Translations under genes and position numbers: made by a program
Assembly: GCA_025210395.1 (NCBI GenBank)
Contig: JAOARV010000024.1
Span: 58,029-122,028 of the forward strand
Length of the DNA: 64,000 bases
DNA from: Marinisporobacter sp.
GTDB lineage: Bacteria; Bacillota; Clostridia; Peptostreptococcales; Thermotaleaceae
Direction of reading: 5' to 3'
In this document: piece after piece, positions 1-8,746 of the stretch
Numbering within the stretch: the first letter of the stretch is position 1
Layout: each line of letters opens with the position of its first letter
Notes under the pieces: generated by a model
Told to the model about the DNA's origin: nothing
What the model saw: only the letters and a program-made list of their open reading frames with translations
Database searches by the model: none

Positions 1-183
1 TTTGATTATCGAATACAAAAGCATATTGAAATATTGCTGAAGGTAAGACCTATAAAAGTAAATTTTAAAAATAATACCATGGTAGCATTTAAAGGAAAAT
101 TTAAAGTGAATATAGATATACCAGATTACCTAGGAATCGGTAAATCTGTATCAAGAGGTTTTGGAACTATCAAAAGGAGTTGA
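1..183 (+). CDS. cas6: Cas6 pre-crRNA endoribonuclease, C-terminal end (5' truncated by window edge)
   Basis: Only the last 60 codons are in the window; the frame is open from base 1 to a TGA at 181-183. The tail reads ...YLGIGKSVSRGFGTIKRS, the glycine-rich loop with basic residues that ends Cas6-family RAMP nucleases. Cas6 cuts CRISPR transcripts inside the repeat and leaves an 8-nt 5' tag, here predicted ATTGAAAC, which matches the repeat ends of both arrays. It is followed without a gap by cas1, whose ribosome binding site lies inside the last codons of cas6. The catalytic residues are upstream of the window, so activity cannot be judged. Confidence 0.85.
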   Translation, partial: FDYRIQKHIEILLKVRPIKVNFKNNTMVAFKGKFKVNIDIPDYLGIGKSVSRGFGTIKRS

Positions 184-187
184 TATT

Positions 188-1177
188 TTGCAACTAGTGA
201 TCAATACACCAGGAACTTATGTATGCAAAAGGGGAGATTGTTTTCAAATAAAAAGAGACAATGAAAAGCAAGAGATTTCAGCAAAAAAAGTAGAGCAGCT
301 ACTCATCACTACAAGAGCTGCTCTATCTACAGATGCTATAGAGCTTGCTATAGAAAACAATATAGATATTGTTTTTTTGAAAAGTACAGGACGACCCCTA
401 GGGAGAGTTTGGCATTCAAAGCTAGGCAGTATTAGCACCATAAGAAGAAAACAACTATTTTTACAAGAAAATAAATTAGGACTTGAGCTTGTAAAAGAAT
501 GGATATTACAAAAACTTAATAATCAGATGGAGCATTTAAATAAACTGAGCATGAATAGGAGAGATGATCGACGAGAAATCATCAAAGAGGGAATAGAAAG
601 AATCAAAGAACAAGTAAAAAATGTAGAAAGAATTTCAAAAGAAAAATCTATAGATCAAATAAGAGATAGCTTGCAAGGATATGAGGGGAGTGCGAGTCGT
701 GCATATTTCCATGCTTTAGGAGAAACTATCATAGAAAAATATAAATTTCATGGAAGAAGTAGAAACCCTGCTCAAGATCCATTCAATTGTATGCTCAATT
801 ATGGCTATGGTATCCTTTATTCTAGTGTAGAAAAAGCTTGTATCATTGCAGGACTAGATCCGTATATAGGGATTATGCATACAGATAATTACAACAAAAA
901 ATCACTTGTATTTGATTTGGTTGAAATGTATAGAGGGTATATGGATGAAATAGTTTTTAAAATCTTTGCCAAAAAGAAAGTAAAAAAAGAACATTTTGAT
1001 CAAATAGAAGAGGGTGGCTATTATCTCAATCAAGAAGGAAAAAAGCTTTTGATTGCAGATTATAACAAAGAGCTAGAGCGGAAAATAAGATATAAAGGTA
1101 GAAATATTGCCCTTCAAAATATTATTCAATATGATTGCCATAATATTGCCAATAGAATTTTGAAGGAGGCTTTGTAA
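188..1177 (+). CDS. cas1: Cas1 integrase, CRISPR spacer acquisition
   Basis: Metal-dependent integrase that inserts new spacers at the leader end of CRISPR arrays in complex with Cas2. From the chosen start it has 329 residues, normal for the family. The expected metal ligands are visible: E166 in GYEGSASRAYF, H231 in GIMHTDNY and D243 in LVFDLVEMYR. A frame is open from TTG 161, but AAAGGAG at 173-178 lies 9 nt before TTG 188, and Cas1 proteins normally begin at the sequence following it (QLVINTPGTYV), so I use 188. Its stop codon overlaps the cas2 start (TAATG), indicating translational coupling. Confidence 0.96.
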   Translation: MQLVINTPGTYVCKRGDCFQIKRDNEKQEISAKKVEQLLITTRAALSTDAIELAIENNIDIVFLKSTGRPLGRVWHSKLGSISTIRRKQLFLQENKLGLELVKEWILQKLNNQMEHLNKLSMNRRDDRREIIKEGIERIKEQVKNVERISKEKSIDQIRDSLQGYEGSASRAYFHALGETIIEKYKFHGRSRNPAQDPFNCMLNYGYGILYSSVEKACIIAGLDPYIGIMHTDNYNKKSLVFDLVEMYRGYMDEIVFKIFAKKKVKKEHFDQIEEGGYYLNQEGKKLLIADYNKELERKIRYKGRNIALQNIIQYDCHNIANRILKEAL

Positions 1178-1467
1178 TGCTCATATGGGTTATTTACGAT
1201 ATTAGAAGTAACAAAATAAGAGGAAAAGTAGCAAGACATTGTAAAGATATAGGACTATATAGAGTGCAGAAAAGTGTATTTTTAGGAGATGTAGAAGACA
1301 ATACACTAGATGAACTAAAACTAAGAGTAGAAGATATGGTAGATTTGGATAACGATTCTGTATATGTATTTCCCATGAGTAAAGCTGAGCTAAAAAAGGC
1401 AGGACTTATCGGTCAAGCCTTTGATAAGGAGCTGGTAACAGATGAAGTCATCTCACAATTTTTTTAA
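1177..1467 (+). CDS. cas2: Cas2, spacer-acquisition partner of Cas1
   Basis: 96 residues with the Cas2 ferredoxin-like signature: first strand MLIWVIYDIRSNKIRGKVA with the conserved Asp at residue 8, then YRVQKSVFLGDV. Cas2 dimers bridge two Cas1 dimers and set spacer length. The ATG overlaps the cas1 stop by one base, and the 3' end overlaps the cas4 start by 26 nt, so cas1-cas2-cas4 is one tightly coupled unit. Confidence 0.95.
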   Translation: MLIWVIYDIRSNKIRGKVARHCKDIGLYRVQKSVFLGDVEDNTLDELKLRVEDMVDLDNDSVYVFPMSKAELKKAGLIGQAFDKELVTDEVISQFF

Positions 1468-2053
1468 TGAAAATCAATACTATATTACGCCTTCACAGAT
1501 TATTGAATTTTTATATTGTAAAAGATTTATCTATTTTATGAAGTGCTTAGGCATTCGTCAATATGAAGAAAAACGTTATAAGGTGCAAAAAGGAAGAAAT
1601 ATTCATGATAAAAAGGAAAAGGAAAACAGGGATTATCTAAGAAAAAAACTAGGAGTAATCAAAAAAGATATAGACGTGTCATTAGTTTCTGAAAGCTACA
1701 AAATCAAAGGAAAAGTAGATGAAGTATTGACACTATCAGATGGAACTATGGCACCCCTAGATTATAAGTTTGCAAAATATCAAGATAAAATCTATCATAC
1801 TTATTTGATGCAAATTGTTATGTATGGAGTAATGATAGAAGAAATTTATAATCAACCTGTAAACAAAGGATATATCGTATATTGTAGAAATGGACAGGAT
1901 GTAAAAGAGGTAGAAATTACAACGCAATTAAAGAAAAAAGTAAAAGATTTGATAGATGAATTTTTACAAGTCACACAAGGATATTTTCCAAAAGCTACAA
2001 AATATAAGGCAAGATGTATTGATTGCTGTTATAAAAATATTTGTATCAAATAA
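1442..2053 (+). CDS. cas4: Cas4 nuclease, prespacer processing
   Basis: 203 residues of the RecB-like Cas4 family, which trims prespacers and helps select PAM-flanked ends. Visible marks: N-terminal cysteine region YCKRFIYFMKC, the acidic core DEVLTLSDGTMAPLDYKFAK (D and D-x-K), the QxxxY motif in YLMQIVMYG, and C-terminal Fe-S cysteines CIDCCYKNIC. The ATG at 1442 has AAGGAG at 1427-1431, inside the cas2 end. Gene order cas6-cas1-cas2-cas4 differs from the common cas4-cas1-cas2 order of type I-B loci. A type I interference module may lie upstream, outside the window. Confidence 0.93.
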   Translation: MKSSHNFFNENQYYITPSQIIEFLYCKRFIYFMKCLGIRQYEEKRYKVQKGRNIHDKKEKENRDYLRKKLGVIKKDIDVSLVSESYKIKGKVDEVLTLSDGTMAPLDYKFAKYQDKIYHTYLMQIVMYGVMIEEIYNQPVNKGYIVYCRNGQDVKEVEITTQLKKKVKDLIDEFLQVTQGYFPKATKYKARCIDCCYKNICIK

Positions 2054-2081
2054 ATTTTATTATTTTGCAAAAGGAACATAG

Positions 2082-2367
2082 AGATTGATGAACATGGAAA
2101 TATATGATAGACTCATAGAAGAAATATGTGTCTTAAAATAGGGAATCCTAAAGAAAGAACATAGTTTCATAGCGTTTTGTTCCTACAAAATTATTGACAT
2201 ATGAAGAAACCAACCTCTCTAATCAAGTAAAATCAATAACTAGAAGGTGCTGTTAATGGTCAAAAAACAAGGGAAATTACACGACGTCAGCATATTTTTT
2301 GCAAAAAAAGAGCCAATCAAAAACATCAAAAAATCTAGCTTTTGCAAGATCTGTAGCCAATATAGCT
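2082..2367 (+). promoter_or_regulatory. CRISPR leader 1
   Basis: The 314-nt stretch between cas4 and the first repeat has no convincing gene. From 2082 to 2367 it aligns with 13805-14091 upstream of the second array; the last ~170 nt are nearly identical. This conservation, the position next to repeat 1 and the repeat polarity (ATTGAAAC at the 3' end) identify it as the leader, carrying the array promoter and the Cas1-Cas2 docking region. A 38-codon frame (2256-2372, preceded by AAGGTG) runs through it and stops inside repeat 1; the second leader keeps it. I treat it as unproven. Confidence 0.85.
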
Positions 2368-3576
2368 ATTGAAGAGGATAATCCATTAAAACAAGGATTG
2401 AAACATCCCGATAAGATCATCTGTTTCTATGGATGCATGCATTGAAGAGGATAATCCATTAAAACAAGGATTGAAACTCAAATACTTGGGTTAATACCTT
2501 ATCTAAAGGGAAATTGAAGAGGATAATCCATTAAAACAAGGATTGAAACCTGTATTTTTTTCTAAACAAACAATCATGTTCGTTATTGAAGAGGATAATC
2601 CATTAAAACAAGGATTGAAACAATTGTTAACTTCATTGAGCCATGTGGGTGTGACCACATTGAAGAGGATAATCCATTAAAACAAGGATTGAAACGGAGT
2701 TGCATCAGGGTACAGGCTTCAAGATGTTGATTGAAGAGGATAATCCATTAAAACAAGGATTGAAACCTGATCCACATGTTCTTTTCTTGATCCCACACTT
2801 TATTGAAGAGGATAATCCATTAAAACAAGGATTGAAACTCTCATATGCTGTAGTTGTTCTAAATACTAATCCATTCATTGAAGAGGATAATCCATTAAAA
2901 CAAGGATTGAAACTAGTTCTGAATGTAATGCTAATATGCTTATGGATTTATTGAAGAGGATAATCCATTAAAACAAGGATTGAAACCATTGTCTGTAGCA
3001 CTACCATTAACAAGTAGATTTATTGAAGAGGATAATCCATTAAAACAAGGATTGAAACCCCTTTTTCTTGTCTAAGCTATATTTTCTTATATCCAATTGA
3101 AGAGGATAATCCATTAAAACAAGGATTGAAACCATTTTTTGCATTATCCTTTACGCTTACCCTACAATCAATTGAAGAGGATAATCCATTAAAACAAGGA
3201 TTGAAACGGAGTTGCATCAGGGTACAGGCTTCAAGATGTTGATTGAAGAGGATAATCCATTAAAACAAGGATTGAAACTTTTTCGCATTGGACTCTTCTG
3301 GATGTATTCTTCATATTGAAGAGGATAATCCATTAAAACAAGGATTGAAACTCAGCTTCCAAGTTACTGTTCTTATCTTTTAGTTCCTTATTGAAGAGGA
3401 TAATCCATTAAAACAAGGATTGAAACATAGGTGATCTTGATATTATGCTTCAGGTGTTCCTAAATTGAAGAGGATAATCCATTAAAACAAGGATTGAAAC
3501 TGTCAATATTAAATTATAATTATTTAATTGAGTTTTTTGATTGAAGAGCATAACCCACTAAAACAACCATAATAAC
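2368..3576 (+). CRISPR. CRISPR array 1: 16 intact 37-nt repeats plus a degenerate last repeat, 16 spacers
   Basis: Intact repeats start at 2368, 2441, 2513, 2585, 2659, 2730, 2802, 2877, 2950, 3022, 3096, 3171, 3242, 3315, 3390 and 3464. The repeat is 37 nt, beginning ATTGAAGAGG and ending GGATTGAAAC, with an internal AATCC/GGATT stem. Spacers are 34-39 nt. Transcription should run on the + strand from the leader at 2082-2367; the ATTGAAAC end is the usual 8-nt crRNA tag of type I-B and type III systems. Spacers at 2696-2729 and 3208-3241 are identical. The last repeat (3540-3576) is degenerate, marking the old end of the array. Confidence 0.99.
3540..3576 (+). repeat. Degenerate terminal CRISPR repeat
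   Basis: It starts ATTGAAGAGC and keeps ACTAAAACAA in the middle but has lost the ATTGAAAC tag, ending CATAATAAC instead. Degeneration of the leader-distal repeat is normal for an ageing array end. Only intergenic DNA separates it from the nuclease gene at 3633. Confidence 0.85.
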
Positions 3577-3632
3577 AAATCTACTTATGATATAATAAAA
3601 GAAAAAAATCTTAAAATGAGGAGAGAAAACTC

Positions 3633-4547
3633 ATGTGCAGACTCAACCCAAAAGTAGATTTTGCCTTCAAAAAATTATTTGGAAGTGAAGAAAATAAAGA
3701 TATACTTATGTCTTTTATCAACTCTGTGTTGTCTAAAGAAGAGCAGATTGTAGATCTAGAGCTTAAAAATCCATACAATCTTGTAAGCTATAGAAATGGA
3801 AAAATGAGTATACTAGATATCAAGGCAGTAGATGAAAAAGGAATATGGTATGATGTGGAAATGCAGCTTGCGGAACAAAGTTTTTATGATAAAAGAGCAC
3901 TTTATTATTGGGCAAAGGTTTACTCTGATCAGATAGAGAGTGGACAGGATTATTATATGCTTAAAAAGACAATAGGAATCAATATATTAGATTTTAATTA
4001 TTTAGAGGAAGAAGATTATCATAATAGGTATGAGCTATGCAATACAAAGACGATGAAGAAATTTACTGATCTTTTAAATATTCATTTTATAGAGTTGCCT
4101 AAATTTAAAAAAGATTATAAAGAGATTAAGACAGCACTTGATCGTTGGGCGGCATTTTTAAGTAAAGCCTATGAATTTGATAAAGATACAATTCCAGAAG
4201 AATTAGCAAAAGATCAAAATATAAAAAAAGCAGCTGAAAAGTTAGATGTGATGAGTCTTAGTAAAGAGGAAAGAGAATGGTATGAAAATGATCTAAAGGC
4301 TATGCTTGTAAGAAAAGCAGAACATCGAACAGCTAAAATGAGGGGACGAGAAGAAGGTCTAGAACAAGGACGAGAAGAAGGACGAGAACAAGGGCTACAA
4401 CAAGGATTACAACAAGGACGAGAAGAAGGGGAATACTTAAAAGCAGTAAATATAGCTAAAAATTTATTAGATGTATTAGATATAGAGACTATAGCTATGA
4501 AAACAGGTTTAAGTGTGGAAGAAATTAAGCGTTTAAAAAAGGAATAG
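3633..4547 (+). CDS. Rpn-family recombination-promoting nuclease / PD-(D/E)XK transposase-like protein
   Basis: 304 residues matching the Rpn/PDDEXK_2 family: start CRLNPKVDFAFKKLFGSEEN, core D-x(n)-ExQ in SILDIKAVDEKGIWYDVEMQ, then YYWAKVYSDQIESGQDY, and a low-complexity GREEG/LEQGREEG region before a C-terminal helical domain (VNIAKNLLDVLDIETIAMKT). Family members nick DNA and stimulate RecA-independent recombination; many occur in multiple copies. A GGAG ribosome binding site precedes ATG 3633. It sits directly after CRISPR array 1, and a deleted copy follows array 2 (14885-15195). A role in CRISPR biology is not implied by the family, but its travel with the array is notable. Confidence 0.85.
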   Translation: MCRLNPKVDFAFKKLFGSEENKDILMSFINSVLSKEEQIVDLELKNPYNLVSYRNGKMSILDIKAVDEKGIWYDVEMQLAEQSFYDKRALYYWAKVYSDQIESGQDYYMLKKTIGINILDFNYLEEEDYHNRYELCNTKTMKKFTDLLNIHFIELPKFKKDYKEIKTALDRWAAFLSKAYEFDKDTIPEELAKDQNIKKAAEKLDVMSLSKEEREWYENDLKAMLVRKAEHRTAKMRGREEGLEQGREEGREQGLQQGLQQGREEGEYLKAVNIAKNLLDVLDIETIAMKTGLSVEEIKRLKKE

Positions 4548-4570
4548 AATAAAAATAGCGTATAAAATTA

Positions 4571-4613
4571 AAAAAGCTATCAAGGTGAGAAGATCACTTT
4601 GGTAGCTTTTTAT
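4571..4613. terminator. Bidirectional-looking intrinsic terminator after the Rpn gene
   Basis: AAAAAGCTATCAA pairs with TTGGTAGCTTTTT across a ~15-nt loop and ends in a T run on the + strand and, through the A run, on the - strand. A near copy lies after the Rpn pseudogene at 15222-15261. The 156 nt from 4614 to the Cas10 start holds no gene. Confidence 0.8.
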
Positions 4614-4769
4614 GATGATTGAATTTTCTAGTATTTTTTACAATTATTTCACTTTAGAAAGAGGAAAAACAAGAATAAAATAGAAAATTATAACAATATG
4701 TAGAATATAAATGAGGTTTTGAAAGAGAAAGAAGATAAGGCTTATACATAAATAGACAAAGGGGGAAGG

Positions 4770-6515
4770 GTGTTGAGTAATTATTATATTGTTAAGATTG
4801 ATATTGGAAGCAAGCAAAAATATATATTTTCAAGTAATCGACTCAAAGAGATAATAGGTGCATCAGAGATTATTCGGTTTATTACAGAAGACCTAGGAAA
4901 AGAAGTACTAAAGAATATGGGAAAGAAACATAAATATTTTACTAAGCTTGATCCTCATGGCAATGTAGTATTTGAGGCTGGTGGCAATGCTATGTATATT
5001 TTTGAGGATGAGAAGGATGCAATAGATTTCAACAAAAGTTTTAGCACCTTTGTAATGAGGAATTTTGATGGATTAGAGTTATTAATTGTTATGAAAGAAT
5101 TCAATATAAAAACAGATAGAATAGATCATTTATATGATGATATGGAAGAGTTACTTACCAGAAAAAAAGGTACTAGAAAAAATCAATTTAAAAGAGTGGG
5201 GTATGGAATAAGTAAAATTTGTGGAAGTACAAGAAAACCAGCAGGATACTGCATAAAAGATCTATCTGAAGACAAGGAATATGAAGTATCTAAAGAATCA
5301 AGAGATAAAAGAGATTTTTATGATTTTATATATGAGAAAAAAGGAAAAGGGTTTAGAGAATATACAACAAATGGAAAATCTATAGAAACGATACATAAGG
5401 AGGATGAAGAACTCCTAAGGGATTGTAATGGTTTTGATTTTAGCATAGAAACAGATGTACTAGGAGGAGAAGAGGGAGAAGGTAGCTATATAGGGATTGT
5501 TTGTGTAGATGGAAATGGAATGGGGAAAAAGATTGCTTCTTTTAAAGAAGTCTATAGAGAAAGATTTAAAAAAGATTGTACAAAAATAAATATAGAATAT
5601 ATCGGAAAATTTAGACAACTAACAAAGGATATTGCAGATAATTATAAAAATGCATTTAAACATATGGTAGAAAAATTATGTAAGAATTATGATTGTTACT
5701 CAAAAGAGATAGGCATGAAAAAAGAAGTTATTGAAAAACATATATTACCCATAAGACCTCTAATACTAGCAGGAGATGACATTACTTTCATTGCTAATGG
5801 GAAAATTGCTATAGAAGCTGCTAAAGAATTTATTGTAAAGGCAGAACAAAAAGAAATTCTATTTGGGGATAAACCTTATCATCTGACTACGAGTACAGGC
5901 ATTGCCATCGTGAAAAAGAATTTTCCTTTTGCTAGAGCTGTGAATTTAGCTACTCAATTAGAGAAAAACTCTAAGAAAAAATTAAAAGAAATAAAGAATG
6001 GATTAAAGGATATTGATTATGAAGAAGATTATGAAGTATCTATAATGGATTGGCAGGTTAGCAGGGGGCAAGATACTGATTTGACAAATATGAGAAATAG
6101 CAATCAGACAGATCAAGTGAGTATAGATAAATCTGGAATGGATTTAGACTTGATGACAGAGGATATACAAACGGCAAAGCCTTATATTGTTAGAAGAGAA
6201 GGAATCTTTTTTAACAAAACAGTAAAAGGAATAGAAAAGAATGAGTTGTTAGATAAGCTGAAAGAAATAATTCCTTATGACTATGATCATTTCATAAAAA
6301 TGATTCATGAAATAACTTGTTCAGGTAGTAAAACCCATTTACAAAACTATTTTAGGAGCATGAATAGTTCTAGGGAGGATGCAATATTGTTTGCTACAAA
6401 ATACGATCTTCAAAGAAAATTAGATACAAATTTAGATATACAAATCCTCTCAAAGGTAACTATGGATGCTATAGATATAATCAATATATACCAAGGGATA
6501 GAGGGGGGAAAATAA
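4770..6515 (+). CDS. cas10: Cas10-like large subunit of a type III effector, lacking an HD nuclease domain
   Basis: 581 residues from GTG 4770; TTG 4773 fits AAAGGGGG (4758-4765) better and may be the true start. The first palm domain starts at once (VKIDIGSKQKYIFSSNRL, then GASEIIRF), the pattern of Cas10/Cmr2 palm 1, so no room is left for an N-terminal HD DNase. The second palm contains YIGIVCVDGNGMGKK (D247) and the catalytic turn LAGDD at 334-337 in place of GGDD; both aspartates needed for cyclic oligoadenylate synthesis are kept. A possible degenerate zinc site is ICGSTRKPAGYC. It is the first of five close-packed effector genes, 2 nt before the next ORF. Cyclase activity is inferred, DNase activity is not expected. 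Confidence 0.88.
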   Translation: MLSNYYIVKIDIGSKQKYIFSSNRLKEIIGASEIIRFITEDLGKEVLKNMGKKHKYFTKLDPHGNVVFEAGGNAMYIFEDEKDAIDFNKSFSTFVMRNFDGLELLIVMKEFNIKTDRIDHLYDDMEELLTRKKGTRKNQFKRVGYGISKICGSTRKPAGYCIKDLSEDKEYEVSKESRDKRDFYDFIYEKKGKGFREYTTNGKSIETIHKEDEELLRDCNGFDFSIETDVLGGEEGEGSYIGIVCVDGNGMGKKIASFKEVYRERFKKDCTKINIEYIGKFRQLTKDIADNYKNAFKHMVEKLCKNYDCYSKEIGMKKEVIEKHILPIRPLILAGDDITFIANGKIAIEAAKEFIVKAEQKEILFGDKPYHLTTSTGIAIVKKNFPFARAVNLATQLEKNSKKKLKEIKNGLKDIDYEEDYEVSIMDWQVSRGQDTDLTNMRNSNQTDQVSIDKSGMDLDLMTEDIQTAKPYIVRREGIFFNKTVKGIEKNELLDKLKEIIPYDYDHFIKMIHEITCSGSKTHLQNYFRSMNSSREDAILFATKYDLQRKLDTNLDIQILSKVTMDAIDIINIYQGIEGGK

Positions 6516-6517
6516 GA

Positions 6518-8746
6518 ATGAATAAATGGGCTATTACGATAGAATTATTAGCAGAAACCATATTTGGAAGTGGAGAATCAAAAAATGGCATTGTAAATAT
6601 GGATGTCTTAGTAGACCAAGAGGGTTTTCCTTATTATATGGGAAAGACCTTCAAAGGTTGTTTAAACAGTGTTATGAAGGAAATTTTATCTCCCAGCTAT
6701 AGCAATATGGATGAAATCACAGATGGTTTATTTGGACAATCCCAACATGAATATCCAGATGAAAAATCAAAAGAGTCTAAGGAAGGAAAGATTAGATTCT
6801 CAAACTTTCAGCTACATCCTCAGATCAAAGAGTTATTTGCAGAAGACAAAGCTTCTAGCATAGATACTTTAACAGATATACGTCAATCCATAAGAATGAA
6901 AGATGGTGTAGCAGAGGATGGAAGCTTAAGAAGTATGAGAGTTCTTAAAAAAGGACTCATATTTGTAGGGCATATGGAAGCTGATGAAGATTTAACAGAA
7001 GAAGAACTTAAAGCTATACAAAAGGGGATAAAAGGAATAAAACATTTAGGTATACAAAAAAGTCGTGGAAAGGGCTTAGTAAAAGTAAGCTTGGAGCAAA
7101 AGAAACCTATAGATAATGATGGTCATGAAATGGATGAAAATAAAATAAAAAATGGTCAATATATATTTTATGAACTTTACTTAAATGAACCTGTAAAAAT
7201 AGGAGATAGTCAATCTCAAGATGATTACGAACAGACAAAGGGATATATATCAGGAGCTACTGTGAGGGGAAGTATCATAGGAAGATACTTAAATAACGGC
7301 AATTCTTCGGAGAAGGATGAATTTAAAGAGCTTTTAAAAAGGGTAAAATTTTACGATGCTTATCCCATTTATAAGTGTAATAACGAGGAAAAATATACTT
7401 TTCCTACTCCTAATGTTTATAGGATTACAAAGGAAAAAGATAAGGAAAAAGTTAAGGCGTTTACAAGGAAAGATATAAAAATTGTATTTGAAAGAGATCA
7501 AAATAAGGAAGATGAAAAAATTGTTAAACTTAAAAAAGGTGAGTTTTCCTATTATGAAGATAATACATTATATCAATTTAACGTAAAAAAAGAATATCGA
7601 TTTCATCACTCCATACAAATGGAGAAAGAAAATATTTTTAGATATGAAGCCATTGCACCAAAACAAAAATTTTATGGAATCATAGATATTTCTCATGTGA
7701 AGGGTCCTTTGAAGAAAAAAATATATGATTTATTAAAAAAACAAAGATATATATATTTAGGAGGCTCAAGAAACACAGGGTATGGAAAAACCCTTATAGA
7801 AAATGTAGAAATACTAGAGGATTTATCTAAATTTGACTATCTAAAACAGTGTGAAAGTGTAGAAGAGCATACATATATATATCATTTGTCAGATGCTATA
7901 TTAAGGGATGCAAGTCATCAGATAAGTGCAGGCTTTCATATTGGATACTTGAAAAAAGAATTAGAACTATCTAATTTAGAAGAAAGAGAGATAGAAAGTG
8001 AAATAAATCCTGTGATGATTACTGGATACAACCAAAAGTGGAGATGTCATAATCCACATGTATATGGGGTTGAAAAGGGAAGCGTAGTAAAAATCAACAA
8101 AGAAATAAAAGAGATAAAAGCAAATGAAAGATTCATGAAAAAGCAGCATGGAGACCGAAGAGAAGATGGATTAGGAAGGGTAATTATAAATCCAAGATTT
8201 TTAGAGGCTAAAAAAATTTGCGTATTAGATGAGAACGAAAGAGAAGAAGTAGATTGTTATGAGCATTATATAAAGAAGGATATGGATGAAGCTGTGATTC
8301 ATAGAATAAAAAAGGATATAAAGGATCACAAAATACAAAGGAATATGAAATCATATATAGTAAAAATGCTAAAGAAAAAAGATTCAAATGATAGACCTTA
8401 CAAAAATCAAATTCAAAATGTGATTAAGGTTATTGATGAAGTGATGATAGAAAAAGGAAATCTGTTCAGACAATTTAAAAGCAAATTAGAAAACTTAGAA
8501 AAAATCACTCAGAATTCAAATAGGAATCAAAAGAAAAATAAAGTATTAACAATGGAAATACTTAAAAGTGGCAACCACGTGTATAGCCTTAAAAAATGTA
8601 TGAATTTAAGTCAATCAGAAAAAACAAAAATAATCCAAGAAATCATAAAAGAAGATGTAGAAAATATAGATGAAATTATATTAAAGCTTATAAGAAATGT
8701 ATTGTACTATCAAACAAGAAAGGGAGAGGATGACAATGACCAATAA
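6518..8746 (+). CDS. Type III RAMP fusion protein, Csx10/Cas7-Cas5-like with helical C-terminus (Cas7-5-11-like)
   Basis: 742 residues. Residues 1-210 form a first RAMP: VLVDQEGFPYYMGKTFKGCL is the PY-x-G-x-TxKG motif and HLGIQKSRGKGLVKV (about 175-190) the glycine-rich loop. A second RAMP starts near 215 (YISGATVRGSIIGRY) and ends in LGGSRNTGYGKTLIENVE (about 413-432), a Cas5/Csx10-like loop. Residues from about 590 to 742 are lysine/glutamate-rich and helical, fitting a fused small subunit. The order RAMP-RAMP-helical matches the Cas7-5-11 subunit of III-Dv effectors. This assignment is an inference from layout; the RAMP identity is seen directly. The next gene overlaps its end by 11 nt. 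Confidence 0.8.
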   Translation: MNKWAITIELLAETIFGSGESKNGIVNMDVLVDQEGFPYYMGKTFKGCLNSVMKEILSPSYSNMDEITDGLFGQSQHEYPDEKSKESKEGKIRFSNFQLHPQIKELFAEDKASSIDTLTDIRQSIRMKDGVAEDGSLRSMRVLKKGLIFVGHMEADEDLTEEELKAIQKGIKGIKHLGIQKSRGKGLVKVSLEQKKPIDNDGHEMDENKIKNGQYIFYELYLNEPVKIGDSQSQDDYEQTKGYISGATVRGSIIGRYLNNGNSSEKDEFKELLKRVKFYDAYPIYKCNNEEKYTFPTPNVYRITKEKDKEKVKAFTRKDIKIVFERDQNKEDEKIVKLKKGEFSYYEDNTLYQFNVKKEYRFHHSIQMEKENIFRYEAIAPKQKFYGIIDISHVKGPLKKKIYDLLKKQRYIYLGGSRNTGYGKTLIENVEILEDLSKFDYLKQCESVEEHTYIYHLSDAILRDASHQISAGFHIGYLKKELELSNLEEREIESEINPVMITGYNQKWRCHNPHVYGVEKGSVVKINKEIKEIKANERFMKKQHGDRREDGLGRVIINPRFLEAKKICVLDENEREEVDCYEHYIKKDMDEAVIHRIKKDIKDHKIQRNMKSYIVKMLKKKDSNDRPYKNQIQNVIKVIDEVMIEKGNLFRQFKSKLENLEKITQNSNRNQKKNKVLTMEILKSGNHVYSLKKCMNLSQSEKTKIIQEIIKEDVENIDEIILKLIRNVLYYQTRKGEDDNDQ

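Noticed and set aside
2700..2954. Open frame of 84 codons within CRISPR array 1
   Set aside because: It translates the repeat (IEEDNPLKQGLK) over and over; the frame exists only because the repeat has no stop in that phase.
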